Source: Leguminivora glycinivorella
Lineage: Eukaryota > Arthropoda > Insecta > Lepidoptera > Tortricidae
DNA length: 64,000 nt
Reading direction: 5' to 3'
NCBI RefSeq assembly: GCF_023078275.1
Contig: NC_062974.1
Coordinates: 20,947,119-21,011,118, forward strand
Below, piece after piece: positions 1 to 12,500 of the stretch (position 1 is its first letter; each line of letters begins with the position of its first letter). Below the pieces are notes generated by a model. The model was not told the origin of the DNA, ran no database searches, and was given only the letters and a program-made list of their open reading frames with translations. The position numbers were made by a program, and so were the translations under genes.

Positions 1-40
1 AAAGGCTCCTCGTTACGAGGCGAAACATGTCGAACGATTT
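1..40 (+). ncRNA. Hammerhead-ribozyme-like 3' half at window edge
   Basis: The first bases contain a small hairpin (CCTCG, loop TTA, CGAGG) followed directly by CGAAAC and then ATGTCG. In a type I hammerhead, stem II is followed by GAAA, then a very short stem III and the cleavage triplet. Here the palindrome ACATGT could serve as that short stem III. The required CTGATGA box would sit just left of base 1 and cannot be seen. Hammerheads of this kind are known from Penelope-like retroelements. A comparable arrangement occurs at 17426-17475. This is a motif reading only; without the missing half the ribozyme call is tentative. Confidence 0.35.
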
Positions 41-1627
41 TCGACTACTTTGGCGTGAGTGAGCCGATTTTATATGTTTAATGCTGACCCGATAAGAGGT
101 CTTTGGTTTGTAATGAACATAAAGATACGCCCTTGGGTACGCCTGATTCTCGTTAGGGCAATTTAATTACTTTATCGTAAGTAGCTGTATTTAAATCCCA
201 AATATAGTAATACAACACATTAGTGTTATTAGTTCCCATCGTAAAATGGCAACGCAACATCATCACCCACCCACGCCGGTCCTGTAATCGTAATTTAATT
301 TATTATTTTTATACGCCAATAAAAATAACTAAGTTAATTATAAATTAATGCCATTATACGGGACACGTGACTTTTTTGTTTATTGATGTTATGTGACTTT
401 TATAACGTTTTTTCGGAGCAAATTATATTAAATACACTTAAGCGAAATATTTATGATTTTATATTGCTTGCATGTTCATTCAAGTATCGAATATCCTCTA
501 TACCTCTTATTTTTAGCGGTGGGTCTGTAGTTTATCGTCATGAGAGAGTAGTAAAAAATACCACCTAATACTTTTTTCTGGGTTCCGTTCCCAATCAGTA
601 AAAAGGAACAGGTATGGCGTGACTACATCCGTCCGTCTGTTTGTAACTTCGCTCTCGATGTTTACAAAAGTGTCTATGTCACTAAATTATAAAACAAGTC
701 GAACTTGTCCCTTATTTTTCAAAGTGACTGAAGATTGACATCGTAAAGTTTCAGCCCCTACGTAAAGTCACTCGTCCGCTCTATCCTTTATAATTTTGAT
801 GAAATTTCAAAAATGCCTACGTCACCCACGGACGTGTTTATCGTGGGTCATAACATAAACTACACGGCCTTTCAGGTCTGCTACTGACGGGTTATCGTGA
901 CCTTATTTTTTTTTGGCAAGATAAAAGGTGCCTATTCAAACAACAACGTTATTCTTAGTGGTTAAATAATTTTCTGCTCTGCAGCTCCACCGTGTACAGG
1001 TTAGACAATAATTGTAATCATAAATAAATAAATATTATAGGACATTTTTACACAGATTGACTGAGTCCCTTGGCTCAAGATGGCGTTCCAGGTACTCGGA
1101 AAACGACATATTTACATATTATATTATAATTATACAAGACTGGGCCTGACCGGTCGTCAATATCATGAATAATTAGAAGAGAAGAACTTATAGAAGGTTT
1201 ATCTTGAAATTTGCACAATTCATATTTTCATTCACTCATTTGTTCCATTCGTTACAGCTTATGCGAATTGACCCGTAATGGCCGTAATAGGTAAGTAGAT
1301 GAGAAAATAAGACAAGACCTTTATAATTAAGTTAGGTTTACACGATGTTATTAAAACCTTCTTGGTACGAGCTACGAGCCGGAATTCGAATACTCTGGCT
1401 TAGATGCAGTTTTGCTACGAGCGTGCTTTTTTGGTACATCCCTGTGATAATTTATTGTAATAGCTATGACGATCGCTGAGTGATGCAATACGTATGCTAA
1501 ACAGCTAGGGACCATGATGTATGGAGGTTCAAGCACTTGTGATATGCTGTAAAGTATGTTGCGTTCCACTTGGCACCAAATCATTTGATCCCAAGTATTT
1601 TATGCACGACAAATGGTGGCACGAAAA

Positions 1628-1750
1628 TGAAAATGAAATATTTATTTTTTAGTAGGCATATTACAATGCGCAAATGAACGTCAAATAACCGTCAAGTGAC
1701 CGCTTTCCATCAGGCGGGCCGTATACCTGTTTGCCACCGACGCCGACGTA
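1628..1750 (+). repeat. SINE-like repeat fragment (GGCGGGCCGTAT core), copy 1
   Basis: The core at 1708-1742 (CATCAGGCGGGCCGTAT, then TGTTTGCCACCGACG) matches the same core at 38947-38980 (plus) and about 58230-58270 (minus). The preceding bases (TCAAGTGACCGCTTTCCATC) also match the 38.9-kb copy. This copy has no visible poly(A) tail. I regard it as a dispersed lepidopteran retroposon-like repeat; the family name is not recoverable by eye. Confidence 0.55.
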
Positions 1751-1975
1751 TTTTATGGGGCCTGTAGTATATTTATATAACAAATTTTACATTTTCTACA
1801 ACTAAATAAATGAAGCTATTAAATAATGTTTTTTATTTTAAAATAACTATTATAGTTCTTTTTAAATGTGCAATAATATGTATAAGTACTTAAAAATAAT
1901 CTCGTTTTAAGATTTCCCCGTTTAATTTTTGTTCTAAAGTACATATTTTTTGTTCCAAAAATGAATTCCTCGTCC

Positions 1976-2520
1976 TTAAGACCGTATGGTAGGGGTCAAT
2001 TCTCCATACAAACGCTCTCGACTATTTCCTCCCTGGTTTTTGAAGATAGAGCAATGATTTTTTCAACACAGATTGTTATTATTTTTATCTGTGTCGGACG
2101 GTTTTGATTTTTTTGATATTCTGCTTTTTAAAGATTCTAGAGCCAATCAAAAATTTCCAAAAACGGCCTTTTTCATTGTGGCGCAAAAAAAGGTGTGATA
2201 CTCAAGATTGGTAACAATTAACCAAAAAAGCTAAACGGTCCGACATAGATTATTTTATTGTTATTCAGATTCTCAAATTTCGTTCCGATTGATTAAGTTT
2301 TGAAGGAGGAAAGAGTCGAGAGCGGAACTACGATTTTAAAGATTTTTTTGAAATATCTTTTGACTGAGTTGTTCTTAATGGACAATTTTTTTTCGATAAA
2401 TAACTAGATTTATATTATATAATTTATTTATATAATAACACTTGTATATTTAACTAAAATTCCCAAGTTGAAAGGGGGGCTCCTTTCCATTTTAGCATTT
2501 TCGCTACCGTATCCTCTTAA
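1976..2520. mobile_element. Fold-back mini-element with internal inverted repeats, copy A
   Basis: The ends read TTAAGACCGTATGGTA and TACCGTATCCTCTTAA, an imperfect inverted pair. Inside, CTCTCGACTATTTCCTCC near 2018 is mirrored by GGAGGAAAGAGTCGAGAG near 2305, and CTGTGTCGGACGGTTTT near 2090 is mirrored by AAACGGTCCGACATAG near 2232. The whole segment can therefore fold back on itself. A diverged copy in the opposite orientation lies at 18530-18896, and a terminus-only copy is near 15008. No ORF is convincing. It is probably a non-autonomous DNA element. Confidence 0.6.
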
Positions 2521-5500
2521 TTTCTATAGTTTTTGAGAAATATGGTTTCAAAGAAAGGGCGGCGGCGCCAACCTTCCCCCCTCCTCCCCCCTAAATGAAG
2601 GGGGGCTCTCGATGTCTCCCGGTCTTTATCTACTCAGGGCCAAGGAACAACTGTGCCAAGTCTGTGCTTAATCAGAAAATGCAGGGTTCCCATACAAGAC
2701 ATAGCAATATTAGCAATAGCCTCCCTACTATATTTGGGAATGTTGCATTGCAACAGGACCCTAGTGGAACATCCAATATATAAAGGAGATGGGTCCGGTA
2801 GGCAAATTCGCTGACATATTACTGGCAATATACGAGATATAGTGCGTAACTCGGGCCCTATATTTTATGACGGGGCGATTATGAGATGGGCTGGGATAAT
2901 ATGTTCCCCAAAAAAGGTAAAACTACTTGAACCTTTTAGGAATTAAAATATAATGTAAAGTTATAAAACACTTATTACACGTTTTATTTCTTTTTTGTTT
3001 TCTAATATACTGTGCTTTTAAAAACAAAGGGTTTTTTCTACGTGATCAGCTAAAACTTGTTGAAGTATTTGATAACTTAAAATATATTCGCGGATTAGCA
3101 AATATCATAAACTATAGGTAATTAAAAAAACTAAAAATCTAAGTCTAACGAAAGGCATAGTGCCCAAGATGCTGGCAGGATTTCCGCTCTGAATCTCAAT
3201 ACTTATAGGTACGTTGAGCGAGGAAACTGCCAGCTCTTTTGTCCCCAGTAGTATCAGTATTTAATTTAATTAATTTCGTCAGTAAGCGAATTTTATTTTT
3301 CCGAGATTGACTATAAAATTACAAAATTTACTAAAATATTCAATTAAATTTAAAAGCAAGGAAATTTTACATAATTTGTAAAAAAAATATTAATTATTTG
3401 TTACCTAATCAGTATCTCGCTCGGAAATTCGACGTTTTAGCCGGCTATTCATCTTATGAATGATAAACAAACACGGCTTAATAAATCGAGCTCGAAAATT
3501 TCCGAATATCATACTCCCGCCCAAATTATTCTCGGCCAAAGACCAGAAAATAAATTAGATCGCTTCCACCGCACGTGAGGAAGTCGCCGCTTCCTCCCCG
3601 TAATTAAACTAATAAAATCTACTGAAGTCCACGAAATTCAGCGCTTTTAGCGCAATAAAATGTGATTTATAAGCGCTAAGGGTCGGCCGTGTTGACACGG
3701 GCACGGATAAATTTCACTTAGGAAAAATCTCCGACAGTTACCTTCGCAAACTATTATATCACTTCATTATATCGACTATAAAGACACCTTATCTACTAAT
3801 GTACAAAGTTAAAAATAATCAAGCAAGTATTAAACTTTAAGTGCAAAACAGTGTAGAAAGTGAGGTTTTGCGGGTAGAATTTGGATCGTCTAAAGATACT
3901 CGAGTTAGGAATTAAATGTAACCCGTTGTCAAGTTAAGCACTCGATTTATGAACATTTCTATAAAGGGACGAATGTCCGTTGGTTTTACAGTGAATTATT
4001 GAAATGGAAAGAGAAGTTTTCTTTTTCAGAAATGAAACTGGAAATGGGACATTACATATAGGTACTTTACCTTACTTCGTTGTTATTAATTTTCGTCATA
4101 CTTTATCATAAAAGTTCATACTTATCATAAAAGTTATTTGTGTTATTGATTTTGTCAGGCATGTACCACGTATTTAGATACCAACCACATTTCTGTACCT
4201 AAAGGAATATAATTTGCGAAAACTGGACTATACTCGTTATAACATTGTTATTCCCCTTTTAGTTAGCTGGAAGGTCAGAGTCAGATCAGATAACAAACGC
4301 TTTCTCAAAAGGCCGCGGAAGATGAACATTTTACTAAAAGAAAACTTAAAAGAATAACTAAATCTTATTTTCTTTTTTGAAAGTAACGGTAAAAGAACAA
4401 TAGAGGCAAATAAAGAAGGGCTGTCGGATCCCGCAATGGCCGGTTCCGCGGCGGACGGAACTCCGATCTGCATATCAATGGACGCCAGGGATTGCCGTTC
4501 CGATCATATATCTTGGCGAACTGGGTAGGTAGATTTTACAAGAGACAATTTTTTGAGTTGAAACTTTTATATTGGCTTGACTACTTATTATAAAAGGAGC
4601 AACTACGAGTAATAAAGCGAGTCCAAAATTTCATACTCCTTGTGTTCATCCTTAAAAGTGTTGGAACAACAATTCAGAGCGTTTCTTTCATCTCGTGCTC
4701 ATGTAAATTCAACATTCATTATAATTTACTGAATTTGATATACACGCACAATTTGTCATAACGACAACGCAAACGAATATTAAATGTTACCCCACGTCTG
4801 TTACGTTATTTATTCAAGCTTTTATTTCACATCATTAAGGGAAATGATTTCGGCATGTCTAAAAAGCTTTTTTCCCAAGACCCGGTAGCAAAATTATTAT
4901 TTACACAAAGCCGTCAACACGTATCCCAATAATTGTAATATAAGCGACTCGAATTCGCCACAGCTGTTAAAAGTTGTAACAATAGCGTTTTATGTAACGC
5001 TTTAATAAATCCTCATTATTCTAACATTGTAATTTCACACCAGAAATGTTGAATTTATCCCCCGTGTGATGTAAACGGCTAAGCTGGCTATTGTGCGACA
5101 AGTCTTTGTCGGCGAGACGTAAGACGACATATGGCGAGGTGGCGGCGTGACAAAGCATTTGCCGTCGGATTAAATACGTGACAAAATGATTAAATGTCAC
5201 GGAATCATCGCTGCAGCTTAGCTGCGCTTTGATTCAAATGTAAGGGTTAAACACTATTTTCTATGGTTTAGTATTTGTGATCAAAGAATGCCACTGTCAT
5301 TGCCATATGTTCACTGAATCCACCTGAATCTGAAACCTCAAATGGGGCTTCATAAACACAAATTCATAAAAATAACAGCCGTAGCAACAGTAATATTATA
5401 AATTTTAATATCATGTAGGTATATTCGTTGAGTCGGTGATTCTTTCCCGTTGTAATCAGCAGTCATCAATCATCATAGTATACAGCTATAGTCAAGTGAG

Positions 5501-6477
5501 TTCAACTGTCGTCAAAATGACACACGCACACAGCATATAGCAAAGCGATCAAAAGTTGGAGGACAATAATTTAAGATTTATAGTTTTTTTTTAGCTGCGG
5601 CCTTAGGACCTGCATTAACTGCAATTACTATGGGAACTGCAGTAATTATCCTTACGGATAAACGTTATAAAAAATCACAGAGCTTTGGTATTTTTTGTAA
5701 AATGTCTGTAAACACAGACATTTACCACACGATGAAAGCGTTGGTCGGCATATTTCAATATTGTATTTTAATATTCTTTATTGAATATTGTATTTTTATT
5801 TTTGTGGCGTAGGCTAGAGACTGGCAACCTGTCGCTGCAATGCCACAATTTGGTTTTCTTTCAACCCCTTTTTGCCACGAGTGGCACTGAAACTTGAGTA
5901 TAGTTTACGTGCTCTGCCTAACCCTTTATGAGATACAGGCGTGATTATATGTTATGTATGTAACATATTTCAATTGTACCTTTTGTGTACAACACTGGCT
6001 CAGCACAAAGCTACAAAACGACGTCCGATAACTCTCTTGAATCTCTTAATGTACTGTGTGTAACACTTATTCACTGTGCGGAATATCGTAAATCTGCACA
6101 GCTCGGCTCCCGAATGTACCATTAGCTGACTCTTAACCCACTTTCCGCCCGTAAACCTTTTAACGTGCCTCCTAATGCACGAAACAATTGCTTATCTTTA
6201 GGCTGGACGGTCATAAACTTTTATCTATGTCTGGTTGAGATAACAACGAACATTTCGATGATCTTTTAATGGTGACATTTTTTCAGTTGTCGCAAAAAAT
6301 GCAGACGTCCGTCTGTGCCAGAATTTTACCGTCAGTTCGTGATGAACGCAATTTTGTAAGTAAATAATTTGGACAGAAATTCTCATTAAATTACATACTC
6401 ATAATACAGTAAAATAATAATGTTAATATTCATTTTTTTCAATTCCTTGCTACATTGCCTGAGCCACAGTGCTAAAG
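2521..6477. other. Intergenic DNA, no gene recognised
   Basis: AT-rich sequence without a supported gene. A C/G-homopolymer patch lies at 2558-2605. A CpG-richer patch at about 4410-4510 is open in several frames on both strands but has no recognisable product. Other CpG-richer single-copy-looking stretches (about 3530-3720 and 5070-5230) could be conserved noncoding DNA, which cannot be judged without related genomes. Confidence 0.5.
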
Positions 6478-6482
6478 TAGGT

Positions 6483-6699
6483 TGTACGATCTAGCTATCG
6501 TACAGCGTAGGTATAGCATATACTGTAGCAATGTCTTTACGCAAATATGCGCACTCGCGCGACCTAGATTATTTATTCAACACGTGTAATTGCATTAAGT
6601 ACAAAAATCAGTGCATTAAAGACTATGGTTAACAACAAACGTATGTGAGTTATTTATGGGTTCCTGGGATTCTGACAGTACCGTCAACTGGCGCGTACA
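6483..6699 (+). repeat. 5' LTR of the BEL/Pao element
   Basis: It starts TGTACG and ends CGTACA, a 6-bp terminal inverted repeat containing the TG...CA usual for LTRs. It is identical to 13612-13828. The first 22 bases form a hairpin: TGTACGAT (6483-6490), a six-base loop, ATCGTACA (6497-6504). At 217 bp it is short for a BEL/Pao LTR. A possible ATTAAA polyadenylation motif lies near 6616. Confidence 0.95.
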
Positions 6700-6720
6700 T
6701 GTTGGTCCTTCGAGCTTAGT
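6700..6720 (+). promoter_or_regulatory. Probable primer-binding-site region
   Basis: Sequence directly inside the 5' LTR includes TTGGTCCTTCGAGC. A tRNA-primed LTR element should carry its minus-strand priming site here. TGG would pair with a tRNA CCA end, but I cannot match the rest to a named tRNA 3' end by memory. The call rests on position only. Confidence 0.4.
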
Positions 6721-6880
6721 GATGGTGTTCAGAGAAAGTTTAGTGTGGTTATCGTTTCAACTCGGTTGGCCTCCCACAAGCGGGTCTCACCAACTTAGTT
6801 GAGAGGACGTGGTGTCGCACAATGGATTTCAAGAATACCTACTAAGGAACCGTGACAAGCTATTGAATTTGACATTTTGC

Positions 6881-7108
6881 ATTGAGCATTTTATTGCTAT
6901 TGACACTTGCATTATTGACATTGACATTTATAGTACTATTTAAGGTACTTTATGACATTGGGCATTTTATTGCTATTGACACTTGCATTATTGACATTGA
7001 CATTTATAGTACTATTTAAGGTACTTTATGACATTGGGCATTTTATTGCTATTGACACTTGCATTATTGACATTGACATTTATAGTACTATTTAAGGTAC
7101 TTTATGAC
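6881..7108 (+). repeat. Three tandem 76-bp units in the element leader
   Basis: Units start at 6881, 6957 and 7033. They are near-identical; the first has GAG where the others have GGG early in the unit. Each contains ATTGACACTTGC and ATTGACATTGACATT, so TGACA is dense. They sit between the 5' LTR and the gag start at 7147. Because 76 is not a multiple of three, they do not encode a repeating peptide. They could be leader or packaging sequence (inference). Confidence 0.9.
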
Positions 7109-7146
7109 ATTTTGACATTTGACAAATCATACCTGCTTGAAGAGCC

Positions 7147-9510
7147 ATGGATGATTACGATCGTATATTGCAACGTCAGAGGGAGATCATCGATGCTATT
7201 CAGCGAGTGGAAACGAACTTCAAGAAAGACTCTGACTTCAGGAAAACCGAAGAATACTTACGGACGAGAATTGGCGCCGTAGACACGTTATGGGAAGAAT
7301 TTGAGAAGAATAACTTGAAGCTTCGTGACGCACCTGACCAAACTGGGGAGTATTTTGTGGATAATGTGTACCAGCAAATGCAGGTTCGTACTGACAACAT
7401 TCGTACGATGCTTTCAAATTACCGTTTTGGGGAGCCATCGACTCCTAAGGCCACAGATACTCAACAGCAGCAGCAAACTAGCAAACTTAACGAGCTTTTT
7501 AGTGAGCAGAAAACTAACTTCAGAGCTTTTCAAAGGATTTTGAACTATATTGACATTGACAAGATATCGGAGAAATGGGAAATGGAGGATGAACTTCGTA
7601 ACCTTCAGACTCGATGGGACACTATTGACACTTTGCATCTGAAAATTGACAACTTGCTCCAGGGATCGGATAAGGACTACGAAGAAAGATACTCTGTGTA
7701 TGAAAAGAAGTATCGACTGACAAAGAGGGTGCTAAACCAGAAAATTTCTGCTGCAACTCATTTACACAAGTCAACGCCGCAAATGGAGATACCTAACTTC
7801 TACGGTGACTACTCTCAATGGCCTACATTTATAGATTTGTATAAGACTGCAATCCATGACAACCCTGTGCTATCTAAAGCACAAAAAATGCAACATTTAA
7901 AGGGGAAGCTGAAAGGCGAGGCACTACGACTCATTCAGCATCTCAGTGTGACTGCTGACAACTATCTCACTGCATGGGACTTGCTGTATCATCGCTACAA
8001 CAATAATCAGTTACTCTTCACCCGGCAGATAGAGATATTTTTAAATCAACCTACACTGCACAAGCAAACTTCTCATGACATTAAAAAGCTGCATGACACT
8101 ACTATGGAATGTGTACATGCCATACACAACCTTGGCATAGACACAACTACTTGGGACCCACTTCTTGTTCACCTTCTGGCTAAAAAGTTGGACCCATTGA
8201 CACTAGCTGACTACAAGGAGTCTCGTAAAGCGCCGCGAGAGCTGCCGACTTTAGATGAATTCACCGCTGTCTTGGAAACGAAGTTCCTCGCACTGGAACC
8301 TATGAACAGGAAAGATCGAGAATCTGCAGGATCATCATCATCGTCATCTAATAAACAAGTGACATTCAAGCCCAAAGATACAGTTTCCCCGGCCTACAAA
8401 CGAACATCGTCCGGTAAACCAAGTTCATTCAACTTCAATATTAATGCAATTTGCGTAGTATGCAATATAAACCATCCATTATACCAATGCAAGAAGTTTG
8501 AATTGATGTCACCGGACGAAAAATGGAAAACAGTTTCGAAACACGGAATGTGCAAAAACTGTCTCTATGTACATGAGCGCAATGTATGCAATTCTACAAA
8601 AACATGCAAAATTTGCCATGAAAGGCATAATACTTTACTACATGACGCGATAAATGAACACGCCGGCCCAATATCGCGGTCGCCGCCCGCCGCCGCTAAG
8701 CAACAACAGCGTCAGCAATATAACCGGGAATCGTCAAGTAATCACGTTGCGGACGACGATGGCGAAACTTTATTGACAACTGTACAAATACGTGTACGAA
8801 CGAATGACAATGGGTATGTGACACTTCGGTGCCTTTTAGACCAAGGCTCACAGATTTCACTGATCAGTCAAGATGCTATGCACCGGCTGGGAATACCCCG
8901 CCAACAATTAAACGCATCCGTTACAGGAATCGGCAAAAGTACAAGAAAGGTTAAAGGGAAGGTCAGACTCGACTGCAAATCAATTCATGATGACTTCGCC
9001 TTCCATACCAATGCGTTAATTTTGCCGAAGCTTATTAATAACCTGCCTAGCAACTCATTTGAGAAACAAAACGATGAACATATTCAACATTTACAACTGG
9101 CTGACCCAGACTACAATATTTCGAAACCGATTGACATTTTGCTGGATGTAAGGGTCTATTCTAGAATTATAATGGGAGGTCTCGTCAGAGGATCGGACCA
9201 GCAGCCCATTGCCCAACAGACTCTTTTGGGTTGGATCATTTCCGGGGGTGTAAACGCTACCTCTCTGCAATTACGTAACTGTAACGTCATAATTAATGAC
9301 CTGCGAGCAATCGTCAACTACTGGGAGCTGGAAGAACTCAGCGGCCAGGACAGCACTGCAACTGAACACAATATTGTGAACAACTATACTCACAAACTAC
9401 AAGACGGTTGCCTAATGGAAAATATGAAGTTAGGCTGCCCATGCAAGACAATTTTGAAGCTAAATTGGGTCAATCAAAATCAAAGGCTCTCGCCCAATTT
9501 CATCATCTAG
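7147..9510 (+). CDS. BEL/Pao Gag-protease ORF (frame-broken at its end)
   Basis: The ATG at 7147 follows the leader repeats and opens 787 codons. Residues about 1-200 are charged and probably coiled. Residues about 211-310 match the Gag-like domain (DUF1759 type) found in BEL elements, with the GDYSQW motif. Cysteine/histidine clusters at about 436-448 and 468-498 look like nucleic-acid-binding knuckles. The aspartic protease core LLDQGSQISLIS has its catalytic Asp at residue 565 (8839-8841). Gag should form the particle and the protease should cleave the polyprotein. After the WELEEL motif (about 9330) the family's usual pro-RT linker continues in another frame, so the last 45 or so residues here are an out-of-frame tail. 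Family assignment is firm; function of this copy is doubtful. Confidence 0.9.
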   Translation: MDDYDRILQRQREIIDAIQRVETNFKKDSDFRKTEEYLRTRIGAVDTLWEEFEKNNLKLRDAPDQTGEYFVDNVYQQMQVRTDNIRTMLSNYRFGEPSTPKATDTQQQQQTSKLNELFSEQKTNFRAFQRILNYIDIDKISEKWEMEDELRNLQTRWDTIDTLHLKIDNLLQGSDKDYEERYSVYEKKYRLTKRVLNQKISAATHLHKSTPQMEIPNFYGDYSQWPTFIDLYKTAIHDNPVLSKAQKMQHLKGKLKGEALRLIQHLSVTADNYLTAWDLLYHRYNNNQLLFTRQIEIFLNQPTLHKQTSHDIKKLHDTTMECVHAIHNLGIDTTTWDPLLVHLLAKKLDPLTLADYKESRKAPRELPTLDEFTAVLETKFLALEPMNRKDRESAGSSSSSSNKQVTFKPKDTVSPAYKRTSSGKPSSFNFNINAICVVCNINHPLYQCKKFELMSPDEKWKTVSKHGMCKNCLYVHERNVCNSTKTCKICHERHNTLLHDAINEHAGPISRSPPAAAKQQQRQQYNRESSSNHVADDDGETLLTTVQIRVRTNDNGYVTLRCLLDQGSQISLISQDAMHRLGIPRQQLNASVTGIGKSTRKVKGKVRLDCKSIHDDFAFHTNALILPKLINNLPSNSFEKQNDEHIQHLQLADPDYNISKPIDILLDVRVYSRIIMGGLVRGSDQQPIAQQTLLGWIISGGVNATSLQLRNCNVIINDLRAIVNYWELEELSGQDSTATEHNIVNNYTHKLQDGCLMENMKLGCPCKTILKLNWVNQNQRLSPNFII

Positions 9511-12500
9511 AACAAAGTTTGACAAGAAACCCCAAATTGCGAGAAAGCTACAAAAAGTTCATGGAAGAATACTTGGAATTGGGCCACATGGAAGAGTGTA
9601 CGACTCGGCAGGAGCCCTCATGCTATCTCGCTCATCATGGGGTGCATAAGATGGACTCTACCACTACCAAATTGCGTGTGGTATTCAATGCTTCATCCCC
9701 CACAGCCTCAGGATACAGCTTAAATGATCTGATGGAATGTGGGCCCAAACTGCAACAAGATATTCAAGATCTCCTACTGAGGTGGAGAACATACAAAATC
9801 GTTTACACTGCAGACTGCGAAAAGATGTATCGGTGCATACTTATCCAGGAAGATCAACAACACCTGCAAAAGATACTGTGGAGAAATCATCCTCAAGATC
9901 TTCTAAAGGAATACAAACTCTGCACCCTGACTTACGGCATGAAAGCCGCCCCGTTCCTCGCACTAAGAACTATGGCTCAACTAGCCATCGATGACGCTGA
10001 CAAATATCCCTTAGCCTCCAAGGTCATGCAGACGGATTTCTACGTTGATGACCTACTAAGTGGATGCAATAATATTGACGAAGCGCGAGAAACGCAGCAA
10101 CAGCTCATTGACATGCTCCGTGGTGCTGGTATGAACCTAAGAAAATGGGCCAGCAACACACCTCAACTATTATCTAACTTATCACCTGACAAAATAAATC
10201 AATCTGCAATTGACATTACAAATGACATGAAATCAACAAAGGCGCTCGGATTACAATGGAGTCCGCTTACCGACACCTTTACGTTTCATTACAAACATAA
10301 ACAATCGAACTCGGATATATGCACAAAACGAATATTGCTATCCGAAATATCCCGAATATTTGACCCTCTCGGATGGCTTTCACCCGTAACCATCAGAGCT
10401 AAACTATTATTCCAAAAGGTTTGGCTCACCGGGACTGACTGGGATCAAGAAGTGCCACAAGATAATCAGCAAGAATGGTCCAGAATTCGTGATGACTTAC
10501 TCAACATTGACAAATTGACAATACCCCGATGGATCGGAGACACCACACAGGCGCTTGCAGTCCATGGCTTTTGCGACGCTTCGGAAAAGGTCTACGCATG
10601 TGTTATCTATCTTAAATCCATCAATGACAGAGGAGAAATTATGACACGAATCATTGCTTCGAAAACGAAACTTGCACCGAAAAAGAAGCCACTGACATTG
10701 CCTAAACTGGAACTTTCGGGAGCGCTCCTATTATCTAAACTAATGGCAAAGATCCTTAAAACACTGCCAAATGCATCCATACCTATTTACGGGTGGTGTG
10801 ACTCACTTGTCACATTGGGATGGTTAAAAGGAAATCCATCGCGCTGGAAGACATTTGTAGCCAATCGGGTAACCGAAATCCTTGACATTATGCCCTACAC
10901 ATGCTGGAGACATGTAAGCTCGCAGAATAACGACGCAGACTGTGCGACGCGAGGCATCTCTACTACTCAGTTGACAACACACGCGCTATGGTGGGAAGGG
11001 CCTCACTTCATAAAAGGGGAAATTCCTGACAATGTTGACAAAATTGCATTACCCCAATGTGAGGCCAAACAACAAAAGAAGACCTGTCTAGTCCTGGCAA
11101 CATCTTCAACTATTGAAGATTTATTGGAAAAACACAGCTCACTGTCCCGCATAGTACGAATCATATGTTACGTATCACGTTTCATAACAAACCTACGACA
11201 TCGCGTGACGTATGCGCAGCCGGCTACGTCGGGCGAACATGACTCCCTAGGCGTTTTGCAAAACAAACCTATATACACGAACTACTTGACAACTAAGGAA
11301 ATTGAAAATGCATACAATATTATGGCAAAAGTAGTACAGCGGCAAGAGTTTGACAAAGATATAACTGACATCGTGCTCATCAAGGAAGACTTTTTACCAC
11401 CCGCGAAGTGGGCCATGGGTCGTGTGACAGACGTACATCACGGCAAGGACGGATACGTCCGTGTTGTTACGCTAAAAACAAAAGGAAGAGAAATCCAAAG
11501 ACCCGTGGTCAAAATAGCTCCGTTGCCTATTCAAAAGTCAGAACAAACCAGTCCCATAGACCCGGACATGAAATCTGACTCCGTTCCACCAAAAACGCAT
11601 AAACGAGCACGAGGCAATAAACAATGTTTTATAACATCGATGTTACTGTTATTAATGACATGTGTGCTACCGGCTACCGCCCAGACACTCCATATTGACA
11701 AGATACAAACCAACAACTCGCTTTATTTTGACAAAATTGCAGACATAAGGATCATACAGGACGAGTGGAAGATGGTCGCATTTTACAACATGACGACATA
11801 TTGGGATAGCATATGTTCAATCGAAAAGTACATTCAACTTATAAAAACAAAATGCAACAATGACTACACATGTGCTCCAATTATTGCACAATTCGAACAC
11901 GAGTTAAATGAACTGCGTCACTACAACGATTTGCTGACAAGTCACCCTAACACAAACCGCCAACGAAGAGGTCTAGCCAATGGAGTCGGCTATTTAGCTA
12001 ATACCTTATTTGGCGTACTTGATGATCGATTTGCAGAAAAATATGAAAAGGATATTGACACAATTACGAAGCGAGAAGATCACATTTTCAACTTGTACAA
12101 AAACCAGACATCCATACTTGAAGCTCACAACAATATTCTCAAACGCAACGAGATTATCATGAAAAATCAATTTGACTCAATTGCAAAAACCGTCCATAAT
12201 CTAATCGAAGATGTGAATCAAGCACAATCCACGAGTCTACGTTTACTGAACTCGTTCTCGCTACTTTCGTCTATGGTAGCGGCGGATGTCATCATCTCAA
12301 ATTTAAGAAGAATTCAAGATACCCTAGTTGACACCGTCACTGACATATACCATGGTCGATTAAACGTGCATTTACTACCCCCGATGCAACTCCAACAACA
12401 GTTAGAACTGATATCGGGGCATATACAGGATGACCTCACCATTCCAGTTGACAACGCTGAAGACCTGTACGGGTTGCTCCATATCCACGTAAAAGTGACT

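Noticed and set aside
4237..4520. Possible exon in a CpG-richer patch
   Set aside because: Open on both strands in several frames, with no family match or splice consistency.
7028..7282. 84-codon ORF across the BEL leader repeats
   Set aside because: It is driven by the repeated leader and overlaps the gag start in another frame. The gag ATG at 7147 has the family protein.
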